From UBA5359 sp028699365 [NCBI: bacterium] (GTDB lineage: Bacteria > UBP13 > UBA5359), in assembly GCA_028699365.1 (NCBI GenBank), contig JAQVUQ010000022.1:1-14247 (forward strand): 14,247 nt of DNA, in the 5' to 3' direction. This document shows, one piece after another, positions 1 to 7,085 of the stretch. Each line of letters begins with the position of its first letter. Positions within the stretch are counted from its first letter, which is position 1. Under the pieces are notes generated by a model, which was not told the DNA's origin, searched no databases, and saw only the letters and a program-made list of their open reading frames with translations. The translations under genes were made by a program, and so were the position numbers.

Positions 1-1
1 G

Positions 2-604
2 ATGCTGCCCGGCTTTATGGAGTATGACAGAAAGGGCCGGACCAATAAATTGGCCAATCTTGACGATTGCACCGACGGCGTCAACGGCGGCGACAGTTCG
101 ATGGTCTTGAAATACGTGGAAGAAGTGATCAAGCAGAACTGGTTCAAGCCTGACGTTCTGCTCTTAAACTGTGGTATACACGATACCAAGAGGAACGTTA
201 AAACGGGAGCGCTGCAGATCCCTCCTGATAAATACAGAGCTAATCTGCGCCGGATAATATCACTTGCCGGGAAGAAGGGCATATCTCCGGTCTGGGTGCG
301 GACTACGCCGATAAACAAGCGGTCTGTACAGCCTCTTGAGGCGATCATATGGCACTTTGAAAAAGACATCGATTACTACAATGCCATAGCCGATGAGGTT
401 ATGAAGGAAAACTCAATCCCGGTTATCGATCTCTTTACCTTTACACGCAATCTGGGTGAGGATATATATCTAAACGGAAAAGACCACGTGCATTTTAACG
501 AAGAGACTGCGTCGATGCAGGCAGCCTTTATTGCCGGGGCAGTGACGACAATCGCTAAAGCACAAATATTTGTGGGAGGAAGTTATGGAAACGGCTGTAA
601 TTGA
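2..604 (+). CDS. SGNH/GDSL-family hydrolase, 5'-truncated by the window edge
   Basis: The frame is open to the left edge, so this is the C-terminal ~200 residues of a longer protein; the Met at base 2 is probably internal. Counting from it, the NCGIHD stretch (56-61) fits the block III region of SGNH esterases (usually GxND; a 'N-x-G-hydrophobic-H-D' version occurs in some bacterial families). KDHVHF (160-165) supplies the DxxH motif of block V with Asp161 and His164. A 'VRTTPIN' segment (99-105) and 'YYNAIADEVM' (125-134) are also typical. The GDS block with the nucleophilic Ser is not visible and must lie upstream. The family removes acyl groups or esters from carbohydrates or lipids. The gene overlaps the next one by 20 bases, so the two are probably translated together. 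Its role in polysaccharide deacylation is inferred from the neighbours. The family call is fairly secure; the substrate is unknown. Confidence 0.75.
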   Translation: MLPGFMEYDRKGRTNKLANLDDCTDGVNGGDSSMVLKYVEEVIKQNWFKPDVLLLNCGIHDTKRNVKTGALQIPPDKYRANLRRIISLAGKKGISPVWVRTTPINKRSVQPLEAIIWHFEKDIDYYNAIADEVMKENSIPVIDLFTFTRNLGEDIYLNGKDHVHFNEETASMQAAFIAGAVTTIAKAQIFVGGSYGNGCN

Positions 605-1715
605 GAAGACGGAGAGTTCCGTTTGTGAGGGGTATCGCATGATAGCGCGTGAAATATCTGCGACTCTGAGAGATAACGGCCCTTTATGGAGTCTGCAAAA
701 GGAGTGGTGTTCACAGGCCTTTCAGCAGGCTCACGCTGTTCGTGCCATGCTGGCGGTCCATCGTATGGAACCGGATGAAGCCTTTTTGCAGGGTGCCCGG
801 GCATGGGCGGAGATGACGTTGATGATGCAGGGTACACATGGGCATCCGGACAGCTATAACATGGGGTACGGCTACAGGTTGAGAAACGGAGTGCCTGACA
901 AATGGTATGTAGCTGATTGCGGAACCATTGCCGTTGTCTTGCTGGACTTAGCCTCTCTGCTTGAGCCTGGAGACGAGTTGCGGGACAGGATCATCAGCTC
1001 CGTACGTCGTTTTGCCGATTATATCATCGCCGAATGGAGCTTGCCCGACGGAAGCTTCACACTGGGCTATGATGATTTCACCTGCCTGGACAGCAAGCCG
1101 TATCACTGCGCCAATGCTCAGAGCAATCTTTTTTTATGGCCTCTGGCCGATATTACCGGCGACGACAGATACCGCCGGCAGGCGATAAAGGCTACTCGTT
1201 TTTTAGCGAACTGGGAAGATTATGATTGCCGGTATTACGGCTCCGGAGTGCATAACAGGTCCTACAACGGAGAGAGCATGATGGTCTCCCTTCATTATCT
1301 TGATGCCTCTGAAGAAGACCTGCGGCAGAAGATCAGGCATAATATCTCTTCTAATATGGCCCAATGGGCAGTGAACAACTTCGGCACGGAATGGTTTCGT
1401 CAGGATGCGGAGATTGCGGCCAAGGCCCCGTTGCTGTTAATGGCTCTCTATCTTTTCCAATCCCGTTTCCAGGAAAACACGGGCCTGGCGGAGGTAATAA
1501 AACAGGCTTACGGCATCCTTGAGAGAAAGGTACAGGAGTCATATGAGGCTGTAAAAAAGCTTGGTATATCCGGAGCGGCTATTTCCGCCTGCAACAGCCC
1601 TGTCGAGCTAAGGGAAAAGTTCTTTATGCCCAAGTACTATACCACCGAAGGTATTCTTGGAATGGCTTTGGCGGTATACCGTAATAAGGAATCTCTTTTC
1701 CCGCTGTGTGAATAG
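585..1715 (+). CDS. Six-hairpin (alpha/alpha barrel) glycosidase-like protein
   Basis: 376 residues from ATG 585. This start is preferred over TTG 570 because GGGAGGA (574-580) lies at a good distance before it and the frame would otherwise run through that ribosome site. The protein is mostly helical with repeated aromatic and Gly-rich turns: MGYGYRLRNG at about 92-101, WSLPDGSFTLGYDDF at about 154-168, and NRSYNGESM at about 224-232. This resembles the (alpha/alpha)6 toroids of glycoside hydrolases, polysaccharide lyases and AGE epimerases. I see no signal peptide, so it is probably cytoplasmic. I do not recognise a specific GH or PL family, and catalytic acids cannot be assigned with confidence. 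It lies between an SGNH hydrolase (20-base overlap) and a sugar-binding lipoprotein (41-base gap), so a role in breakdown of an imported oligosaccharide is likely but inferred. Confidence 0.6.
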   Translation: METAVIEKTESSVCEGYRMIAREISATLRDNGPLWSLQKEWCSQAFQQAHAVRAMLAVHRMEPDEAFLQGARAWAEMTLMMQGTHGHPDSYNMGYGYRLRNGVPDKWYVADCGTIAVVLLDLASLLEPGDELRDRIISSVRRFADYIIAEWSLPDGSFTLGYDDFTCLDSKPYHCANAQSNLFLWPLADITGDDRYRRQAIKATRFLANWEDYDCRYYGSGVHNRSYNGESMMVSLHYLDASEEDLRQKIRHNISSNMAQWAVNNFGTEWFRQDAEIAAKAPLLLMALYLFQSRFQENTGLAEVIKQAYGILERKVQESYEAVKKLGISGAAISACNSPVELREKFFMPKYYTTEGILGMALAVYRNKESLFPLCE

Positions 1716-1756
1716 TGGTTTTACAGCAACAGGTAATTTATGAATGAAGAGGAGAT

Positions 1757-3028
1757 ATGGTATTGAGAAGAAATATGATTGTGTTAATGCTGTTGCTGAT
1801 ATCAACTGTTCTGCTGAGCGGGTGCGGCTCGCAAAACAAAAACGAGATAACGGTCATGTGGTGGGGGGATGTCTACAACTATAAATTTGCCAGGAAACTG
1901 GTAGACACTTATAATGCCGGCAATCCGGACAAGCCTGCCAGATTGTTGGCGATTCAGGGACAGTATGAAACTAAATTATTGACTATGTCTGCATCCCGCA
2001 TTTTGCCGGATGTGGTTCTCATGATGGCTTCCAATGTGCATAATTTGGGCGTCAAGGGAGCTTTGCTGCCGCTGGACCAGTATGTCGCTAGAGAGAGATT
2101 CAAAGCCGTTAAGCAAGCAATGTGGCCCGGACTGATGAATACTTTCAAAGTTAAAGATAAGCAACTGGCTGTGCCCATCTGGACCTGGACTCCGGGCATT
2201 TACTACAATAAAGATATCTTTGATGCGGCTGGAGTGGAGTATCCTTCAAAGAACTGGACTTTCAGGGAGTTTGAGGAGAAATCGTGCAAGCTGGTAAAAA
2301 CGGAGAACGGCAAGCGTAAGGTGTATGCCTTTGCCTCTCCTTTTGCCTTGAGAGATCAGTTGCTTACAGCCTATCTCTATGCCAACGACGGTAGATTCTA
2401 CTCCGATGACTACAGGAAATGTGAGATCAACTCACCGTCTTCCGTAGCTGCGCTGAAAGCCTTTTCCGATTTGCGCTTGAAGTACCATGCAGCTCCAAAG
2501 GCTTCCGAAGCCAGCAGCATGGGAACCTCCGGCGGCACTACGGATTATTTTCAGGCCGGTCATGTGGCGATGACCGTGCGCGGCAGGGATTACCTGGATG
2601 TGTTGAAACAGAGCGGCGGCATCAAGTTCCGCTGGGGCGTGGCGCCAATGCCGATGGGCAATAAGGCGGCCTTCTTTCATACCCCTGTAGGTTTGGCTAT
2701 ATCGGCAAATACTAAGCATCCCGAAGCCGCCTGGAACTTTGTTACCTTTGTAACCGGTAAGAAAGGGCAGGACCTGATTTCACAGGACAGATCCGATGTA
2801 ACTATATATAAGAAGCTTACATATGAGAAGAAGTTTATCGATTATCAGGGCCGGCCGGATGCAAATATAGTATTCAGGGATATGTTGCTTGAGGCTGTTC
2901 CTTCCCCTTACCGCATAGGTGATGACGAGTGGAAGGCCAAGGCCAACAATCATCTTTCTCTGGTGGAGTTGGGGAGAATTACCATTGAGCAGGCCTGTGC
3001 CGGGATAGCGGGCGATTTCAGGCCTTGA
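1757..3028 (+). CDS. ABC transporter sugar-binding lipoprotein (family 1 solute-binding protein)
   Basis: About 423 residues. The N-terminus has basic residues (RR at 4-5), a hydrophobic stretch (8-20) and a lipobox LSGC with Cys23, so this is a lipoprotein held on the outer face of the cytoplasmic membrane. The mature part begins with an ITVMWWGD strand, then has the typical family-1 layout: ILPDVVLM near residue 79, PIWTWTPGIYYNKDIFDAAGV near 141-161, PVGLAISANTKHPEAAWNFVTF near 307-328. It would bind a mono- or oligosaccharide and hand it to a membrane permease, but no permease or ATPase gene is in the window. The start is uncertain: ATG 1757 has GAGG 4 bases upstream, whereas TTG 1763 has AGGAG (1750-1754) at the better distance of 8 bases. 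Either gives an intact signal peptide. It follows the six-hairpin gene after 41 bases, probably in one operon. Confidence 0.85.
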   Translation: MVLRRNMIVLMLLLISTVLLSGCGSQNKNEITVMWWGDVYNYKFARKLVDTYNAGNPDKPARLLAIQGQYETKLLTMSASRILPDVVLMMASNVHNLGVKGALLPLDQYVARERFKAVKQAMWPGLMNTFKVKDKQLAVPIWTWTPGIYYNKDIFDAAGVEYPSKNWTFREFEEKSCKLVKTENGKRKVYAFASPFALRDQLLTAYLYANDGRFYSDDYRKCEINSPSSVAALKAFSDLRLKYHAAPKASEASSMGTSGGTTDYFQAGHVAMTVRGRDYLDVLKQSGGIKFRWGVAPMPMGNKAAFFHTPVGLAISANTKHPEAAWNFVTFVTGKKGQDLISQDRSDVTIYKKLTYEKKFIDYQGRPDANIVFRDMLLEAVPSPYRIGDDEWKAKANNHLSLVELGRITIEQACAGIAGDFRP

Positions 3029-3797
3029 TAACAACTTTGAAGACTATCTTGCAGCGCTTTGAAAGCGTTCTTTTGAGTAATCTGGATCTTCTCGTGGAGC
3101 GGTATTTCGCCTGCCCGGATTATCTCTTCATTGATATGAAGCTGAGCCCTATATACTCTATGGGCATACCAACCTGGGACAGTTTGCAGGATTGCAACAG
3201 TACGACTTTGTGGAGTTTCTGCAAAGCGATGACAGGCCGTGGGGAGACTGGGGCAGGATAATCTCCGATCCCGGGCACTGTCTGGAATTCACAGGTCTGG
3301 CAGCCAAGGCTCTGCTGATGATGGATGACGCCGGTTTAGCCGGCGAGGCAGGTCTGGTGCAGAGATGCCGGGAATTGCTGCCGGAAATACTGCTTCACAA
3401 CTTCAACAACGGTTTCAACCGCCTCCATGGCGGTATATACAAGACCTTTGATCTCATCTCCAGGCGCCCCATTGACGGTAATATGCCGTGGTAGAGCCTG
3501 CCTGAGACCATCAGAGCTGCTGCCCAGGTACTGGCTTTATCGCCGCAAAGTTCCAGGCGCGAAGAGATCGTCAGGATCATAGAGGACTGTTCCGTTGCCT
3601 ACCTGGATAAGTATGTCAATTCGGCGGTAGGGCATATGGCTTACCAGACCAGGGATATAGAGGGCAAAGTCGTCGATATCGCCCCGGCTACCCCTGATGC
3701 CGATCCCTGCTATCATACCGGTTTGAGTATTATAGATTCTCTGTGGCTGTTAGATTTTATAACACGTTCAGGCTCTCAAGATAATCGTCATATTTGA
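3025..3797 (+). pseudogene. Decayed AGE/six-hairpin epimerase-like gene (frameshift plus in-frame amber)
   Basis: The reading begins with TTG 3025, overlapping the stop of the solute-binding gene by 4 bases, and runs in that frame to the 'LFIDMKLSPIYS' region. Coding sense then passes to the third frame somewhere between about 3135 and 3190 (peptide GQFAGLQQYDFVEFLQ onwards). In the new frame a TAG at 3492-3494 interrupts ...NMPW-stop-SLPETIRA. AGE-type proteins have a 'W-W-S-L-P-E-x-I-R-A' motif here, so the TAG looks like a mutated TGG. The frame continues without further stops through DIAPATPDADPCYHTGLSI, a typical C-terminal AGE motif, to TGA 3795-3797. The sum is ~257 codons, shorter than the usual ~350-400, so an internal deletion is also possible. 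It would have been a cytoplasmic sugar epimerase/isomerase or a related (alpha/alpha)6 enzyme. A sequencing error could explain one lesion but less easily two. Confidence 0.7.
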
Positions 3798-3876
3798 TTG
3801 TTGGTTTGATAACGAACAGTATATAGACTATTGCCGGCAGAAAGCTTTGTCGACAAAGGATATATAGAACAAATGT

Positions 3877-3905
3877 TTGCCTGTTGTGCTAGGATGTGGT
3901 ATAGT
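3877..3905 (+). promoter_or_regulatory. Predicted sigma-70-type promoter of the RhuM-Fic gene
   Basis: TTGCCT (3877-3882), a 17-base spacer and TATAGT (3900-3905). The inferred start of transcription is near 3912, giving a leader of about 27 bases before ATG 3939. It suggests that the gene is transcribed on its own, not from the decayed operon upstream. Confidence 0.5.
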
Positions 3906-3938
3906 AGTTACATTCGAATGGCAAAGGGGGATAAGCAG

Positions 3939-4958
3939 ATGGAGCGGCCTGGCGGAGAGATAATCATATACAGAGCAGAGAACGGTGGAGCAACACTGGA
4001 TGTCCGGCTAGAGGGAGATACGGTTTGGCTTACACAGAAACAGATTGCTGAATTGTTCCAGGCTGATCGTAGTGTTATTACCAAGCATATTAGGAATATT
4101 TTTAACTGTGAAGAGTTGGACAAGAATTCAGTATGTGCAAAATTTGCACATACTGCCGCCGATGGCAAGAAATATCAAACGCAATACTACAACTTTGACC
4201 TGATACTTTCCGTCGGCTACCGCGTCAACTCCAAGCGAGGCACCGATTTTCGCGTCTGGGCCACCAGCGTTTTGAGAGACCATATCCTCAAAGGATATAC
4301 GATTAATGAGCGAAGACTGACTGAGCAGAATGAGCGCCTTCAAGAATTAAACGATGTGGTGAAATTGCTGGGCCAAGTTGTTGATCGACGTGAGCTCGCG
4401 CATGTTGAGGCGGAAGGTTTGCTGCGAATCATCACCGATTATGCGTACGCTCTATCGGTGCTCGATGATTATGACTACCAACGTCTCTCTATACGTAACA
4501 CCGTTCAAAAAGAGCCTGTGAGAATCTCATATGCCGATGCGCGAAAAGCCATAGACAAGATGGCTGAGAAGATGAGCTCAGAAGACAAAAGCATAGGTTT
4601 TTTCGGGGTAGAGAAGGATGATTCTTTTAAAGGCTCGCTTTCTTCGATATACCAGACATTCGGCGATAAGGATGTGTATCCCAGCATAGAAGAGAAAGCT
4701 GGACATTTGCTTTACTTTATCGTGAAGAATCATTGTTTTACCGACGGGAACAAGCGCATAGGAGCGTTTATATTTGCTCTATTCCTCAATGCCAACGGCC
4801 TGTTGTATACTCAGGATGGCCGCAAGCGAATCAACGATAGTGTCCTTGTGGCATTGACGCTGATGATAGCGGAAAGTAACCCTCGAAACAAGGATACGAT
4901 AATTAAGGTGGTAGTCAATCTTATTAACAGGGACGGCTTGCGATCAGACAGAGATTGA
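3939..4958 (+). CDS. RhuM-family protein with C-terminal Fic/Doc domain
   Basis: 339 residues from ATG 3939. This start is chosen because AGGGGG (3925-3930) stands 8 bases upstream and because RhuM proteins begin just before the 'GEIIIYR...VRLEGDTVWLTQKQIAELF' block. Residues 7-120 form the RhuM DNA-binding-like N-terminal part (ITKHIRNIF 47-55, AKFAHTAADGKKYQTQYYN 67-85, VGYRVNSKRGTDFRVWA 92-108). Residues 124-160 look helical or coiled. Residues 230-310 hold a Fic fold with HCFTDGNKR at 265-273. His265 would be the catalytic base, and the Lys at the eighth position instead of Gly is as in Doc, which phosphorylates EF-Tu; classic Fic enzymes transfer AMP. No [S/T]xxxE[G/N] autoinhibitory motif is visible. 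The RhuM-Fic architecture is known; its function is largely unstudied. It is convergent with larC (11-base gap). A toxin-like or defence role is inferred. Confidence 0.85.
   Translation: MERPGGEIIIYRAENGGATLDVRLEGDTVWLTQKQIAELFQADRSVITKHIRNIFNCEELDKNSVCAKFAHTAADGKKYQTQYYNFDLILSVGYRVNSKRGTDFRVWATSVLRDHILKGYTINERRLTEQNERLQELNDVVKLLGQVVDRRELAHVEAEGLLRIITDYAYALSVLDDYDYQRLSIRNTVQKEPVRISYADARKAIDKMAEKMSSEDKSIGFFGVEKDDSFKGSLSSIYQTFGDKDVYPSIEEKAGHLLYFIVKNHCFTDGNKRIGAFIFALFLNANGLLYTQDGRKRINDSVLVALTLMIAESNPRNKDTIIKVVVNLINRDGLRSDRD
4129..4155. repeat. Perfect 13-bp inverted repeat inside the RhuM coding region
   Basis: CAGTATGTGCAAA (4129-4141) and TTTGCACATACTG (4143-4155) are exact reverse complements with a single A between them. 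The repeat covers codons 64-73 (SVCAKFAHTA), a well conserved stretch of RhuM proteins. It could be a by-product of codon choice, or a protein-binding site or RNA hairpin. Confidence 0.8.
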
Positions 4959-4964
4959 TCGCAA
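4938..4964. terminator. Hairpin at the convergent RhuM-Fic/larC ends, possible weak terminator
   Basis: TTGCGATCA (4938-4946) and TGATCGCAA (4956-4964) pair perfectly across a 9-base loop. The hairpin overlaps the last codons and stop of the RhuM-Fic gene and lies just beyond the larC stop. On the + strand it is followed by AAGTTT rather than a real T-tract, so termination would be weak. Confidence 0.3.
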
Positions 4965-4969
4965 AAGTT

Positions 4970-6142
4970 TCAGAGATAATCCTTAACAGCTACTTCAGCC
5001 AGCCTGTAAACTTCCTTCAGCGGCAGGCCACTCTGCTCTGCCAGGGCACGGCAGTCTTTGTATTCCGGGGCGACGTTGGCTATCCTGCCGTCTTTCAGGC
5101 CCAGCTTGACCCTGACTTTACCGCCGGCTACGGCTACCTCTACAGTTTTTCTTTCCAGGCAAGCTCTTGATGATGGAATGCGCCTCAGGCCCAGGCTGGT
5201 GCTCTCCGTCAGGATTATGTCCTCGACGGCAGGCTCTTTTCCCAGAGCACAAACTGCCGCCAGCAATACGGCCGGACGACTGTTCTTGGCGGTACAGGGA
5301 GTGAGCGTGACTTCCAGTGCACCGGCGGCATAGAGCTTCTCCATCAGATATTCGTATATCTCCGGGTTCATGTCGTCTATCAGTGTCTGCAGAATAACCG
5401 TATCGAGCGCTTCGGGTATCTCCGATGTCTCGCCGATAAAGATGCGGAGAAGATTAGGTATGCGTCTTTCAATAGTGCCGGCTCCATAGCCTGTCGCACG
5501 GCTATTCATGGCGGGCATAGGTCCAATGGAGCGACAGAGCGACGCTACCAGGGCTGCGCCCGTAGGCGTTACCGTTTCTCCTTCATCCGGAAAGGCATAT
5601 GTGGGAAGGTCTTCCAGCAGCTTCACCGTAGCCGGAGCCGGCAGGGGAATGACGCCGTGGGCGCATTCCACGAAGCCTCTTCCCAGCGGCAGAGGAGAAG
5701 ATATCAGCTCTTCCACACCCAGGGCATACAGACCTATGCAACTGCCGGTTATATCCAGAATGGAATCCACCGCTCCCACTTCGTGGAAATGGACCTTCTC
5801 CGGCACGGTGCCGTGCACGTCTGCCTCAGCTTCCGCCAGGCGCCTGAAAACGGCCGTGCTCATGGATATAACCTTATCAGGCAGACCGCTGCCGGCTATC
5901 ATGGACAGGATGTCGTCCAAATGACGGTGATGGTGATGGCGTTCTGTCTCCACATCAATATTGACTCTGGTAGCCGATATGCCGGATACCGTCACCTTTT
6001 CGGCCGACAGGGCATAGCCCTGCAGCCCCAGCTTCGACAGTTCGCTTTGCAGATACTCCATATCCAGACCCGCGTCCAGCAGGGCGCCGAGGGTCATATC
6101 TCCGCTGATGCCGGCAAAGGCATCCAAGTAAGCGATTTTCAT
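4970..6142 (-). CDS. larC: Nickel-pincer cofactor metal-insertion enzyme LarC (single-chain)
   Basis: 390 residues, ATG at 6142-6140 with an AAAGGGGA ribosome site 4 bases upstream. LarC is the CTP-dependent cyclometallase that inserts nickel into the pyridinium dithiocarboxylate precursor to make the nickel-pincer nucleotide used by LarA-type racemases and epimerases. Visible signatures are DAFAGISGDMTLGALLDAG (7-25), a His-rich stretch HHHHRH (69-74), HFHEVGAVDS (118-127), TPTGAALV (192-199), DDMNPE (256-261, start of the LarC2 part) and TPCTAKNSRPAVLL (281-294). In Lactiplantibacillus plantarum the protein is split by a frameshift into LarC1 and LarC2; here it is one uninterrupted frame of normal length. 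It follows larB by 28 bases on the same strand and is surely co-transcribed with it. No larE or larA is in the window, so the enzyme using the cofactor must be encoded elsewhere. Confidence 0.95.
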   Translation of the reverse strand: MKIAYLDAFAGISGDMTLGALLDAGLDMEYLQSELSKLGLQGYALSAEKVTVSGISATRVNIDVETERHHHHRHLDDILSMIAGSGLPDKVISMSTAVFRRLAEAEADVHGTVPEKVHFHEVGAVDSILDITGSCIGLYALGVEELISSPLPLGRGFVECAHGVIPLPAPATVKLLEDLPTYAFPDEGETVTPTGAALVASLCRSIGPMPAMNSRATGYGAGTIERRIPNLLRIFIGETSEIPEALDTVILQTLIDDMNPEIYEYLMEKLYAAGALEVTLTPCTAKNSRPAVLLAAVCALGKEPAVEDIILTESTSLGLRRIPSSRACLERKTVEVAVAGGKVRVKLGLKDGRIANVAPEYKDCRALAEQSGLPLKEVYRLAEVAVKDYL

Positions 6143-6170
6143 AGTTCCCCTTTCAAACGGTCCAAAACCT

Positions 6171-6968
6171 TCAGCCTTCAGACTTCAGACTGTCGTTCCG
6201 GGCAGTATCATGCCCGGAACGACCATTTATAAGTCCGGCAAAATATCCCGCGCCAAAGCCGTTGTCGATGTTGACTACCGTGACGCCGGCGGCGCAACTG
6301 TTGAGCATGGAGAGCAGGGCAGCCAGGCCCTGGAAGCTGGCGCCGTAGCCTATGCTGGTGGGCACGGCGATTACCGGACTTTCTACCAAACCGCCCACTA
6401 CACTGGCCAGCGCTCCTTCCATGCCTGCGACCACGATCAGTACGTTAGCCGAGGTCAGAAGATCCATCTTGTCCAGCAGCCGGTGCAGTCCGGCCACTCC
6501 GACATCGAAGAGTCGCTCTACCCTGTTGCCCATGACGGCTGCCGTAACGACGGCTTCTTCGGCCACCGGTATATCGGCTGTGCCGGCTGAGACCACGGCT
6601 ATAAGTCCTTTTCCCTCGCCCGGCTGGGGCAAAGGCGCATTGAGGGTGATTATACGGGCCAGACGATGATAAACCGCCTCGGGGATTTCCTGTCTGGTAT
6701 ATTCATAGAGATCGGGCTCCGCCCTGGTAGCCAGCACCGGCTCCCCGCCGGCGGCTGCCTTCTTTATTATAGCGACAACGTGTTCCGGGGCTTTGCCCTG
6801 GCAGAAGATCACCTCGGGGAAGCCTGTCCTGAGGCGGCGGTGATGGTCTATTCTGGCAAACTCCAGGTCCTCGTAAGGAAGATGCTTGAGGCTGCTCATA
6901 GCCTCATCTATCTGCATCTCTCCGTTCTTGACGGCCTTCAGTATATGTTCGATACGTTCAATCTGCAT
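6171..6968 (-). CDS. larB: Nickel-pincer cofactor biosynthesis protein LarB (NaAD carboxylase/hydrolase)
   Basis: 265 residues. ATG at 6968-6966 is chosen because GAGG (6978-6975) precedes it at a proper distance; the longer TTG start at 6980 would overlap that site. LarB carboxylates the pyridinium ring of nicotinic acid adenine dinucleotide and cleaves its phosphoanhydride, the first step towards the nickel-pincer cofactor. The C-terminal half is PurE-like: VVSAGTADIPVAEEAV (125-140), GNRVERLFDVGVAGLHRL (147-164), VVAGMEGALASVVGGL (179-194), AVPTSIGYGASFQG (201-214), and NSCAAGVTVVNIDNGFGAGY (223-242), with Cys225 where the covalent catalytic Cys is expected. Family members normally end soon after NGFGAGYxAxxI; here residues 249-265 (GRSGHDTARNDSLKSEG) are an odd tail written by a hairpin and short repeats. 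It is the first gene of a larB-larC operon with its own promoter. Confidence 0.95.
   Translation of the reverse strand: MQIERIEHILKAVKNGEMQIDEAMSSLKHLPYEDLEFARIDHHRRLRTGFPEVIFCQGKAPEHVVAIIKKAAAGGEPVLATRAEPDLYEYTRQEIPEAVYHRLARIITLNAPLPQPGEGKGLIAVVSAGTADIPVAEEAVVTAAVMGNRVERLFDVGVAGLHRLLDKMDLLTSANVLIVVAGMEGALASVVGGLVESPVIAVPTSIGYGASFQGLAALLSMLNSCAAGVTVVNIDNGFGAGYFAGLINGRSGHDTARNDSLKSEG
6192..6223. repeat. 13-bp-arm hairpin within the 3' end of larB
   Basis: GTCGTTCCGGGCA (6192-6204) and TGCCCGGAACGAC (6211-6223) are perfect reverse complements around a 6-base loop (GTATCA). It encodes about ten residues of the unusual larB tail and is followed, in the larB direction, by small repeats of CTGAAG type up to the stop. 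It resembles a dispersed palindromic element inserted at the end of the gene, or an mRNA processing/stability hairpin between larB and larC. Confidence 0.8.
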
Positions 6969-6985
6969 CTTGCACCTCAAACACT

Positions 6986-7014
6986 ATATTATTCTGGCAG
7001 TGCCGCAGAGTCAA
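6986..7014 (-). promoter_or_regulatory. Predicted promoter of larB-larC
   Basis: Read on the minus strand: TTGACT (7014-7009), a 17-base spacer, TAATAT (6991-6986). The start of transcription would fall near 6979, leaving a leader of only about 11 bases that already contains the ribosome site GAGG. The -35 box stands 7 bases from the -35 box of the divergent vapBC promoter. Confidence 0.6.
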
Positions 7015-7021
7015 GGGGAGC

Positions 7022-7050
7022 TTGTCTACCGTCTTGCCGTGATGTATAAT
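7022..7050 (+). promoter_or_regulatory. Predicted promoter of the vapBC-type operon
   Basis: TTGTCT (7022-7027), 17-base spacer, perfect TATAAT (7045-7050). Transcription would start near 7057, inside the palindromic operator candidate at 7051-7070. Confidence 0.6.
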
Positions 7051-7070
7051 CATGATGTATACACATCATG
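7051..7070. promoter_or_regulatory. Palindromic operator candidate for the RHH antitoxin
   Basis: CATGATGT and ACATCATG form a perfect 8-bp inverted repeat around ATAC, directly after the -10 box. The word GATGTATA also occurs twice (7041-7048, 7054-7061). Toxin-antitoxin operons are usually autoregulated by the antitoxin bound to such a site, and this position would block transcription start. Confidence 0.55.
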
Positions 7071-7085
7071 AGAGGGTGATGTTTT

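Noticed and set aside
3492-3494. In-frame TAG read as an amino acid (pyrrolysine or amber readthrough)
   Set aside because: TAG ends other genes here (for example at 1713-1715 and 10482-10484), a separate frameshift exists in the same gene, and the neighbouring residues predict Trp. Decay is simpler.
5919-5936. His-rich run in LarC as an artificial tag
   Set aside because: His-rich stretches at this place are natural in LarC and fit nickel handling.
4970-6142. Programmed frameshift in larC as in Lactiplantibacillus plantarum
   Set aside because: The gene is one continuous frame covering both LarC1 and LarC2 parts.
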